Assembly (NCBI RefSeq): GCF_000374625.1
Contig: NZ_KB894778.1
Span: 1-32,202 of the forward strand
DNA from: Allobrachymonas chironomi DSM 19884
GTDB lineage: Bacteria > Pseudomonadota > Gammaproteobacteria > Burkholderiales > Burkholderiaceae_C
Direction: 5' to 3'
DNA length: 32,202 nt
The notes beneath the pieces were generated by a model. It ran no database searches. It was given only the letters and a program-made list of their open reading frames with translations, and had not been told where the DNA came from. The first letter of the stretch is position 1. Every line of letters begins with the position of its first letter. Below are positions 18,854 through 26,705 of this stretch, piece by piece. A program made the translations under genes and the position numbers.

Positions 18854-19474
18854 TTACTGACGCTGGGGTTGCGGCTGCGACTGGTTGTCGAAATTCACCG
18901 TCGGCGGACGGGAGATTTCAGCTTCGTTGCTTACCGTGAAGTTGGGCTTGGCCTTGTAGCCAAAAATCATGGCGGTCAGGTTGGTCGGGAACTGGCGCGC
19001 CAGCACGTTGTATTCCTGCACCGACTGGATGTAATCGTTGCGGGCTACGGTGATGCGGTTTTCCGTGCCTTCCAGCGTGACACGCAGATCACGAAAAGCC
19101 TGGTTGGCCTTGAGCTGCGGATATTGCTCGGCAACCACCATCAGGCGCGACAGGGCACTGGACAGCTCGCCCTGGGCCTGCTGGAACTTGTTGAAGGCTT
19201 CCGGGTCGTTGATCAGCTCGGGCGTGGCCTGGATCGAGGTGGCCTTGGAACGGGCTTCGATGACGCGGGTCAGCGTGTCTCGTTCAAAGTTGGCCTCGCC
19301 CTGTACGGTGGCGACGATGTTGGGTACCAGATCGGCGCGACGCTGGTATTGGTTCAGCACTTCGCTCCAGGAGGATTTGACTTTTTCGTCCAGGGACTGG
19401 AATTGGTTGTAGCCACAGCCAGACAGGCTGAACAGGCCAAGGACAGTCATCAGGACCAGAAACCAGCGCTTCAT
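18854..19474 (-). CDS. lemA: LemA-family protein, putative lipoprotein
   Basis: The product is 206 residues from the ATG at 19474. It starts with a lipoprotein-type signal whose lipobox is LSGC (GLFSLSGCGYNQFQSLDEKV). The LemA four-helix bundle follows, with SSWSEVLNQYQRRADLVPNIVATVQGEANFERDTL and the strongly conserved EGTENRITVARNDYIQSVQEYN region. An ATG 12 bp upstream is in frame, but GGAG between the two is ideally spaced for the downstream ATG. LemA proteins are widespread envelope proteins without an agreed role. It is the first gene of the lemA-TPM-TPM operon, divergent from the small unknown gene at 19605. Confidence 0.92.
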   Translation of the reverse strand: MKRWFLVLMTVLGLFSLSGCGYNQFQSLDEKVKSSWSEVLNQYQRRADLVPNIVATVQGEANFERDTLTRVIEARSKATSIQATPELINDPEAFNKFQQAQGELSSALSRLMVVAEQYPQLKANQAFRDLRVTLEGTENRITVARNDYIQSVQEYNVLARQFPTNLTAMIFGYKAKPNFTVSNEAEISRPPTVNFDNQSQPQPQRQ

Positions 19475-19604
19475 AGGATTCTCCATGCGGAAAGAGGGGA
19501 TGATGCGGAAAGCATACCGCAGAACTTGCCCGCCGCCATATCAGACTACGTGACAGAATGCGCAGGACCAGGGCGTAAATGGCTGACCCGGAGAAGGAGA
19601 CAAG

Positions 19605-20162
19605 ATGGACGATATCGTGAAGCAGGCGATGGCCAAGTGGCCGAATGTTCCGGCCTGCGCCGGCTGGTTGGGACTGGGTGCGCGCGGTGACTGGTATTTG
19701 CGTGATGCTGCGGCGCAGGCGGCCGGTCCGTTTGCCGGTGCGGGGAGCAGTGCAGCGAGCCGGGGCAGCCGGGTGGAGATGGAGAAGCTGCGCGATTTCA
19801 TCGGCCGCAACTATGAGGCCGATGCTGACGGTCGCTGGTATTTCCAGAACGGGCCGCAGCGGGTGTTTGTAGAGCTGGAGCGCGCTCCCTGGGTGCTGCG
19901 ACTGAAGCGGCCGGCAGAGTCGCAAGCATGGCAGGTCTGGACGCATACCGGCAGGCAGGTGCAGGCCGGCAAAGCCCTGCACGATGCCGAGGGGCATCTT
20001 TATCTGGTGACTGATGCCGGATTGGGCCTGGTGCATACGCAAGACATGACCCTGGCGGCGGATGCGCTGGAAGCTGGCTGCTGGCCGCTGGACGAGGTGG
20101 ATGCGGCAGAACTGCCGCGTCTGTATGGCTATGTGCGCAGCCCGCAGGCCACCGGAATCTGA
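19605..20162 (+). CDS. conserved betaproteobacterial protein of unknown function
   Basis: The 185-residue soluble protein starts MDDIVKQAMAKWPNVPACAG and contains GWLGLGARGDWYLRD, the linker AGSSAASRGSRVEMEKLRDFIGRNY, and RWYFQNGPQRVFVELERAPWVLRL. I recognise this pattern as a protein found throughout Burkholderiales-type genomes under a DUF name (I recall DUF2946, which I cannot confirm). It has no catalytic motif I can name, no signal peptide and no membrane segment. The aromatic, Gly-rich N-terminal part looks like a small beta domain. It has a good ribosome site (GAAGGAGA) and stands alone, divergent from lemA. Confidence 0.8.
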   Translation: MDDIVKQAMAKWPNVPACAGWLGLGARGDWYLRDAAAQAAGPFAGAGSSAASRGSRVEMEKLRDFIGRNYEADADGRWYFQNGPQRVFVELERAPWVLRLKRPAESQAWQVWTHTGRQVQAGKALHDAEGHLYLVTDAGLGLVHTQDMTLAADALEAGCWPLDEVDAAELPRLYGYVRSPQATGI

Positions 20163-20178
20163 AAACAGCGCGGGCACG

Positions 20179-20203
20179 AAAAAGCCGCTCCGGAGAGCGG
20201 CTT
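20179..20203 (-). terminator. rho-independent terminator of the cytochrome c5 gene
   Basis: The perfect 9-bp stem AAGCCGCTC / GAGCGGCTT (20182-20190 and 20195-20203) has a 4-base loop. On the minus strand it is followed by a T run (20183-20179). It sits 42 bp after the cytochrome c5 stop, and can also serve the convergent gene ending at 20162, though that side has only a short T run. Confidence 0.85.
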
Positions 20204-20244
20204 GCTGATCGGGTGTCCCTGCCTGGGGCAGGGTTGACCGGAAA

Positions 20245-20844
20245 TCAGTTGGAGGCAGCAGAGGCAGCCGGTGCAGCAGCAGAGGCGGCTCCGGAAGCGC
20301 CGTCAGCAGCACCGCTGGCAGCCGTGATGGCCGGCTCGGCGAAGCTGGCACCGCTGTGGTTGGCCAGGTAGACCACGGCGCGCTTGACTTCGTCGTCGCT
20401 CAGGTCAGGATTGCCACCCTTGGCCGGCATGACACCGTGCGTGCCGGTGAAGCCTTCGATGGCGTGCTTGAACAGGGTGTCCACACCCTGGCCGATACGC
20501 GGGCCCCAGGCACCGTTGTCACCCAGCTTGGGCGCACCGGCAACACCTGCGTCGTGGCAGGACATGCAGATGGACTTGTAGGCTTCTTCGCCGGTCATGG
20601 GCGTGGCGCGGGCGGCCGGAGCCAGCTTGAGTTCAACCGAGCCGACCTTCTGGATGCGCTGGGCGGCAGCAACCTGGGCTTCCGGGCTGTTGGGGTTGAA
20701 GGAAGGCTTGGCATACGTGGAGAAGTACACGGCAACGGCCAGCAGCAGCAGCAGGGTACCAAAGGTGATGGCGGATACCAGGCTGAGTTGGCGGTTTTTG
20801 GTCGCCTCGGAAGCGGCATACGAATCTGGTGCGATCTGGCTCAT
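20245..20844 (-). CDS. membrane-anchored class I cytochrome c (c5 family)
   Basis: The 199-residue protein has an N-terminal membrane anchor (about residues 27-46, LVSAITFGTLLLLLAVAVYF). One periplasmic haem domain follows, with CMSCH in AYKSICMSCHDAGVAGAPKLGD and the axial methionine in GTHGVMPAKGGNPDLSDDEV. The layout A-G-A-P-K-L-G-D...G-V-M-P-x-K-G-G is the c5 family pattern. It should carry electrons in the respiratory chain, for example to a terminal oxidase. The last 28 or so residues are a low-complexity Ala/Ser/Gly/Pro tail (AASGAADGASGAASAAAPAA) not needed for the haem fold. The ATG at 20844 follows AAGAGGAC; a longer frame upstream lacks support. Confidence 0.92.
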   Translation of the reverse strand: MSQIAPDSYAASEATKNRQLSLVSAITFGTLLLLLAVAVYFSTYAKPSFNPNSPEAQVAAAQRIQKVGSVELKLAPAARATPMTGEEAYKSICMSCHDAGVAGAPKLGDNGAWGPRIGQGVDTLFKHAIEGFTGTHGVMPAKGGNPDLSDDEVKRAVVYLANHSGASFAEPAITAASGAADGASGAASAAAPAASAASN

Positions 20845-20894
20845 GACGTCCTCTTGGATGTTCTGATAAAAAACGAAACGAATCGTGACAGGCA

Positions 20895-20900
20895 ATTATA
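20895..20900 (-). promoter_or_regulatory. -10 element for the cytochrome c5 gene
   Basis: The minus strand reads a consensus TATAAT at 20900-20895, about 50 bp before the cytochrome c5 ATG. No close match to TTGACA is found at the ordinary distance, so it may be a weak or activator-dependent promoter. Confidence 0.45.
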
Positions 20901-21007
20901 GTCAACGCTTTGGCAAAAAACACCTACAATTGCCCGTTGCGCATGGTAATAGCTGTCGATCTCGCCACATTTTGATGCGAGTCAGAACGCATGGCACCAT
21001 GTTCCAA

Positions 21008-21083
21008 GCGACTGTAGCTCAGTGGATAGAGTATCGGCCTCCGAAGCCGAGGGTCGTGGGTTCGATCCCCGCCAGTCGCGCCA
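21008..21083 (+). tRNA. tRNA-Arg (anticodon CCG)
   Basis: The acceptor stem GCGACTG (21008-21014) pairs perfectly with CAGTCGC (21073-21079), followed by the discriminator G and an encoded CCA (21081-21083). The D arm is GCTCAGTGGATAGAGT. The anticodon arm TCGGC-CTCCGAA-GCCGA places CCG at the anticodon, reading CGG. The T arm is GTGGG-TTCGATC-CCCGC. The gene stands alone between cytochrome c5 and a terminator. I see no duplicated 3' end or integrase nearby, so there is no sign that it is an occupied attachment site. Confidence 0.97.
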
Positions 21084-21117
21084 CCGATGTCATGCCTGTT
21101 CTCGCGGCAGGTCAAGG

Positions 21118-21147
21118 CCCATTCCGGTCACGGAGTGGGTTTTTTTG
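21118..21147 (+). terminator. rho-independent terminator after tRNA-Arg
   Basis: CCCATTCCG (21118-21126) pairs with CGGAGTGGG (21131-21139), with one G-T pair, around a GTCA loop. An eight-base T run (21140-21147) follows. It ends the tRNA transcript 35 bp downstream of the CCA. Confidence 0.92.
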
Positions 21148-21172
21148 TGCCTGCTGTCCTGCATGGTAGATG

Positions 21173-21203
21173 AAAAAGGCTCCCGCCTGATGGTCGGGAG
21201 CCT
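21173..21203 (-). terminator. rho-independent terminator of the valine-catabolism operon
   Basis: The perfect 9-bp stem AGGCTCCCG (21177-21185) / CGGGAGCCT (21195-21203) is followed on the minus strand by a T run (21177-21173). It lies 37 bp after the mmsB stop codon. Confidence 0.9.
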
Positions 21204-21240
21204 GGTGTTCCTGCATGCAGGAAAATGTGGCCGTGGCGGA

Positions 21241-22134
21241 TCAGGCCTTCTGCAGCATCTGGATGATGCTGGAGAAGTCCATGCCACCCTTGCCGGACAG
21301 GCTGTGGGCGGCGTAGAGGCTGCGCGCCATGGCACCCAGCGGGGTGCTGGCACGCACCTGCATGGCGTTTTCCAGGGCCAGGCCCAGGTCCTTGAGCATC
21401 AGGTCGGTGCCGAAGCCGCCGGTGTAGCCACGGCCAGCCGGGGTGCCGTCCATCACGCCCGGAACCGGGTTGTATTTCTCGAGGGCCCAGTTGCCGCCGG
21501 AGCTGCGGCGCATGATTTCGGCCAGGGCCTTCGGATCGAGGCCGTTGGCCAGGCCGAGGGCCATGGCTTCGCTGGTGCCGATCATCAGGATGCCGAGCAG
21601 CATGTTGTTGCAGATCTTGGCGGTCTGGCCGGCACCGATGTCGCCGGCGTGGAAGATGTTGGCCCCCATTTTTTCCAGCAGCGGACGGGCACGGCCCAGG
21701 GCCTGCTCGGAGCCACCGACCATGAAGGTCAGGGTGCCGGCCGCAGCACCGGCGGTGCCGCCGGAGACTGGCGCATCGATGAAGTCGTAGCCCTTGGCCT
21801 GGGCGGCCGCCCCCACTTTCTGGGCGCTGGCGGCGGCGATGGTGCTGCAGTCGATGATCAGGGCGCCGGCCGGCAGGATGTCGAGCAGGCCGACCTGGCC
21901 GTCCTTGCCGAGGTAGAGTGCTTCGACATGGGCGCTGGCGGGCAGCATGCTGACCACGACATCGGCCTTGCTGGCGGCTTCGACGGCGCTGCTGGCAACG
22001 GCGACGCCGGCTTCCCTGACGGTGGCGCAGGCGGCGGCCGACAGGTCAAATGCCTGTACTTCGTGACCGGCTTTCTGCAGGTTGATGGCCATGGGGCCGC
22101 CCATGTTGCCGATGCCGATGAATGCGATGTTCAT
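21241..22134 (-). CDS. mmsB: 3-hydroxyisobutyrate dehydrogenase
   Basis: The 297-residue protein starts MNIAFIGIGNMGGPMAINLQKAG, the NAD-binding G-x-G-x-x-G Rossmann start of the beta-hydroxyacid dehydrogenase family. The substrate loop is DAPVSGGTAGAAAGTLTFMVGG (about 120-141). The catalytic lysine is Lys173 in GQTAKICNNMLLG, and the C-terminal helical domain includes FGTDLMLKDLGLA. It oxidises 3-hydroxyisobutyrate to methylmalonate semialdehyde in valine breakdown, and MmsA upstream takes the product. The ATG at 22134 has AAGGAGA at a good distance. It is the last gene of the operon, 35 bp after the acyl-CoA dehydrogenase. Confidence 0.95.
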   Translation of the reverse strand: MNIAFIGIGNMGGPMAINLQKAGHEVQAFDLSAAACATVREAGVAVASSAVEAASKADVVVSMLPASAHVEALYLGKDGQVGLLDILPAGALIIDCSTIAAASAQKVGAAAQAKGYDFIDAPVSGGTAGAAAGTLTFMVGGSEQALGRARPLLEKMGANIFHAGDIGAGQTAKICNNMLLGILMIGTSEAMALGLANGLDPKALAEIMRRSSGGNWALEKYNPVPGVMDGTPAGRGYTGGFGTDLMLKDLGLALENAMQVRASTPLGAMARSLYAAHSLSGKGGMDFSSIIQMLQKA

Positions 22135-22169
22135 GAATGTCTCCTTGGGTGTCTGTGACAAAAACGGGA

Positions 22170-23330
22170 TTAGCGCAGGCTGTCGAGGCCGCGGTCGCTG
22201 AGCAGGCGGCGCGCCACGATGACGCGCATGATTTCGTTGGTGCCTTCGAGGATCTGGTGCACGCGCAGGTCGCGCAGCAGGCGTTCGAGCGGGAATTCGC
22301 GCAGGTAGCCGTATCCGCCGTGCAGTTGCAGCGCCTCGTTGACGACCTGGAAGCAGGCATCGGTGGCAAAACGCTTGGCCATGGCACAGTAGGTGCTGGC
22401 ATCGCTGCTGCGGGTATCGAGCTTGTAGGCGGCCAGACGCACCATCTGGCGTGCGGCGATCAGCTCGGTCTGCATGTCGGCGAGCTTGAACTGCAGTGCC
22501 TGGAAGGCGGCCAGCGGCTTGCCGAACTGGTTGCGTTCCTGCATGTACTGGGCTGCGGCATTGAGCGCGCCCTGGGCACCACCGACCGAGCAGGTGGCGA
22601 TGTTGATGCGGCCGCCGTCCAGGCCCTTCATGGCGATCTTGAAGCCCTCGCCTTCCTGGCCCAGCAGGTGGCTGGCCGGGATGCGGACATCGCTGAAGCT
22701 GATGGCGCGCGTGGGCTGGCTGAGCCAGCCGAGCTTTTCCTCGTTCTTGCCGTACTGGATGCCGGGCAGGTTGGCCGGTACCAGGAAGGCGGAAATGCCT
22801 TCGGCGCCGGGGCCGCCGGTGCGGGCCATCAGTACCAGCACATCGGTGCTGCCGGCGCCGGAGATGAACATCTTCTCGCCGTTGATGACGTATTCGTCGC
22901 CCTGCAGCACGGCGGTGGTGCGCAGGCTGGCGGCATCGCTGCCGGCACCGGGTTCGGTCAGGCAGTAGCTGGCCAGCTGCTCGCCGGCGGTGAGCGCGGG
23001 GGCGTACTGTTCGGCAATTTCCGGTCTGGCCCAGCTGGTGATCATCCAGGTGGCCATGTTGTGGATGGTGATGAAGGCGGTGGTGGACGGATCCACGGCG
23101 GCCAGCTCCTCGAACACCAGGGTGGCATCGAGGCGGGCCAGGCCGAGGCCGCCGTACTGTTCGGAGGCGTACAGGCCGCAGAAGCCCAGCGCACCGGCAG
23201 TGGCGATGGCCTGGCGCGGGAAAGTGTGTTCGGCATCCCACTGGGCGGCGTGGGGAGCGAGTTCGCCGGCGGCAAAGTCGCGGGCGGCAGCGACGAATTG
23301 CTGCTGGTCGTCGGTCAGATCGAAATACAT
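22170..23330 (-). CDS. acyl-CoA dehydrogenase, isobutyryl-CoA dehydrogenase-like
   Basis: The 386-residue flavoprotein has the full acyl-CoA dehydrogenase layout. The N-terminal helical domain is MYFDLTDDQQQFVAAARDF, the middle beta domain has YCLTEPGAGSDAASLRTTA and GEKMFISGAGSTDVLVLMART, and the C-terminal helical domain has RNQFGKPLAAFQALQFKLADM and QLHGGYGYLREFPLERLLRD. The catalytic base is Glu362 in ILEGTNEIMR. Placement between mmsA and mmsB points to isobutyryl-CoA as substrate, giving methacrylyl-CoA in valine degradation; this is inferred from context. The ATG at 23330 has an AAGGAGA ribosome site. No enoyl-CoA hydratase or 3-hydroxyisobutyryl-CoA hydrolase is in the cluster, so those steps must be encoded elsewhere. 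Confidence 0.93.
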   Translation of the reverse strand: MYFDLTDDQQQFVAAARDFAAGELAPHAAQWDAEHTFPRQAIATAGALGFCGLYASEQYGGLGLARLDATLVFEELAAVDPSTTAFITIHNMATWMITSWARPEIAEQYAPALTAGEQLASYCLTEPGAGSDAASLRTTAVLQGDEYVINGEKMFISGAGSTDVLVLMARTGGPGAEGISAFLVPANLPGIQYGKNEEKLGWLSQPTRAISFSDVRIPASHLLGQEGEGFKIAMKGLDGGRINIATCSVGGAQGALNAAAQYMQERNQFGKPLAAFQALQFKLADMQTELIAARQMVRLAAYKLDTRSSDASTYCAMAKRFATDACFQVVNEALQLHGGYGYLREFPLERLLRDLRVHQILEGTNEIMRVIVARRLLSDRGLDSLR

Positions 23331-23503
23331 GGGGCTTGTCTCCTTGGGCGGGCACCGGCGCGTGCTTTGCCTGGGCGTGTTGCCTGTATCCGGCTTGTCA
23401 GGGGCGCAGACAGCAGCGTCTCCTGGCAGGCCGGGGCGGCCGGCGAGAACCCCGGTGACGCCAGCGCTGCGGAGGAACCTGCAGCGCCGGGCACCAGGGA
23501 AGC

Positions 23504-23524
23504 AACAGGCCGCGCGGGCCTGTT
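23504..23524 (-). other. intercistronic hairpin after mmsA
   Basis: AACAGGCC (23504-23511) and GGCCTGTT (23517-23524) form a perfect 8-bp stem with a 5-base loop, starting 7 bp after the mmsA stop. No T run follows, so it is probably not an efficient terminator. It lies in the 200-bp gap between mmsA and the acyl-CoA dehydrogenase gene and could stabilise the 3' end of a processed mmsA message or attenuate downstream expression. The rest of the gap shows no gene. Confidence 0.5.
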
Positions 23525-23530
23525 CCTGCC

Positions 23531-25030
<1,500 letters not shown>

Positions 25031-25060
25031 GGGGTGTCTCCTCGACTCTGGGGAAAAAGA

Positions 25061-25186
25061 ATTTACAGGAATGGTATTTACAGCTTTCACAATCCTTTTG
25101 CGGGTTTCTACCAAGTTATGGAGAGTTCGTGTGTTCTTGTGTTGGCTTTCACAGATAATGGTCCGGTCTTGTAAATGTTGTGAAAG
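25061..25186. promoter_or_regulatory. array of six YTGTRAAW elements between mmsA and its divergent regulator
   Basis: The 171-bp intergenic region holds six 8-bp elements of form (C/T)TGT(A/G)AA(A/T). Four are on the minus strand: CTGTAAAT at 25068-25061, CTGTAAAT at 25083-25076, TTGTGAAA at 25092-25085, and CTGTGAAA at 25154-25147. Two are on the plus strand: TTGTAAAT at 25169-25176 and TTGTGAAA at 25178-25185. Two pairs are direct repeats at a 9-bp step (25092 with 25083; 25169 with 25178), one pair facing each gene. A -10-like GATAAT lies at 25154-25159. These are the natural candidate operators of the regulator encoded next door. Confidence 0.6.
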
Positions 25187-25201
25187 AACCGGAGTGCCTG
25201 C

Positions 25202-26620
25202 ATGAGCCGCAAGCTGCTGATGGGGCCGGCCTTGCGCCGGCTGCGTGAAAAGAACCAGATGTCGCAATCGGCGTTTGCCGAACGGCTGGGGCTGTCGTTC
25301 AGCTATATCTGTCAGCTGGAGAACAACCAGCGGCCGGTGACGGCCGCGGTGCTGCTGAAGCTGGCGCAGGTGTTCCAGGTGGATCTGAGCGATTTCTCGG
25401 AAGACCGCAGCCGGCGTCTGCTGGGCGAACTGGACGGCATCTTCCGCGACCAGCGGCTGGCCGGCGACCTGAACGTGACACCGGCCGATCTGGATCGCAT
25501 GGTGCATATGGTGCCGAGTCTGGCGGAGATGCTGGTGCGCCTGTATCAGCACCAGCTGCACCTGCAGGACGAGCTGCAGCAGCTGGTGGAGCGCTTTTAT
25601 GGCGATTCGCAGCAGATTCCGTCGGCTCCATTCCCGCACGAGGCGGCGCGCGAGTTTTTCAATCGCAATGACAACTATTTTGACGGACTGGATCGGCTGG
25701 CCGAGCAGCTGGCGCTGGAGTGGGGCGTGGAACCGGGTCGGCGTGCCAGCGTGTTGCGTGCGCGCCTGAAGGAGGCGCATGGCGTGGACGTGGTGGCCAG
25801 CGCGCAGGGTTCGCTGGAGCTGCGCAGCTACGATGCGCGACGCAAGCGGCTGGAGTTGAACGCCTCGTTGAGCGATGCGCAACAGGCTTTCCAGATGGCG
25901 ACGCAGCTGGTGTTCCTGGCCTATGGCGATGTGCTGCAGCAAGCCTGCATCGATGACCCGGCATTGGCCGATGCCCAGACGCTGACGCTGGCGCGGCAGG
26001 GGCTGGCGCACTATTTTGCCGGTGCGCTGCTGTTGCCCTATGCGCCCTTTTTGCAGGCGGCGCGTGAATCGCGCTATGACGTGGAATGGCTGCAGCGCCG
26101 CTTCGGCGTGAGTTTCGAAAGCATCTGCCACCGTTTGAGCACGCTGCAGCGCAGCGGCGCGCGCGGAGTACCGATCTACCTGATCCGGGTGGATCAGGCC
26201 GGCAATGTGTCCAAGCGCCAGAGCGCCAACTCGCTGCATTTTGCCCGTCATGGTGGCACCTGTCCGCTGTGGCATGTGTTCGAGGCCTTTGTGCAGCCGG
26301 GTCGCATCCTGACGCAGGTGGCGGAAATGCCGGATGGCACGCGCTACTTTGGCATTGCGCGCAGTGTGCAGCGCGGTGGCGGCAGTTTTGCTGCGCCGCG
26401 CAAGCGCTTTGCCTTTGGTATCGGCTGCGAGCTGTCGCAGGCGCACGAGCTGGTCTATGCCGACGGCTGGGATTTGCAGCAGCCGCGCGAGATCACGCCG
26501 ATCGGGCCGGGTTGCCGCGTCTGTCCGCGTACCGACTGCATGCAGCGCGCCTTTCCGCCAGCAGGCAAGCCGCTGCACAACAACGACTTCAGTGAATCGC
26601 TGGTGTCGTACCGCTTGTGA
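25202..26620 (+). CDS. XRE-family short-chain-fatty-acyl transcriptional regulator (RamB/PrpR-like)
   Basis: The 472-residue protein has an N-terminal helix-turn-helix of the XRE type (about residues 8-62; [36 protein letters not shown]). A middle region resembles a degenerate IrrE/ImmA metallopeptidase domain ([23 protein letters not shown]), but the HExxH zinc motif is not present. The C-terminal domain is the DUF2083 kind, ending in a cysteine cluster [16 protein letters not shown]. Actinobacterial relatives RamB and PrpR sense short acyl-CoAs and control propionate or acetate genes, and the cysteines of PrpR hold an iron-sulfur cluster. Its divergent position from mmsA, whose product is propionyl-CoA, suggests it controls this operon and itself. 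The GGAG ribosome site is 7 bp from the ATG. Confidence 0.88.
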   Translation: MSRKLLMGPALRRLREKNQMSQSAFAERLGLSFSYICQLENNQRPVTAAVLLKLAQVFQVDLSDFSEDRSRRLLGELDGIFRDQRLAGDLNVTPADLDRMVHMVPSLAEMLVRLYQHQLHLQDELQQLVERFYGDSQQIPSAPFPHEAAREFFNRNDNYFDGLDRLAEQLALEWGVEPGRRASVLRARLKEAHGVDVVASAQGSLELRSYDARRKRLELNASLSDAQQAFQMATQLVFLAYGDVLQQACIDDPALADAQTLTLARQGLAHYFAGALLLPYAPFLQAARESRYDVEWLQRRFGVSFESICHRLSTLQRSGARGVPIYLIRVDQAGNVSKRQSANSLHFARHGGTCPLWHVFEAFVQPGRILTQVAEMPDGTRYFGIARSVQRGGGSFAAPRKRFAFGIGCELSQAHELVYADGWDLQQPREITPIGPGCRVCPRTDCMQRAFPPAGKPLHNNDFSESLVSYRL

Positions 26621-26705
26621 CGACCGGCGCTGGGTGTAGCACAATGTAACCGGGATCTGTGGCGCATGGCGTCAGCAGGCATTTGGGCTTGGACGGGAGG
26701 TGGGC

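Noticed and set aside
21008-21240. tRNA-Arg as an integration site for a genomic island
   Set aside because: No duplicated 3' tRNA end and no integrase; both sides are core genes with their own terminators.
23331-23530. Possible missing small gene between mmsA and the acyl-CoA dehydrogenase
   Set aside because: No frame with start, ribosome site and protein character on the operon strand; only the hairpin at 23504-23524 stands out.
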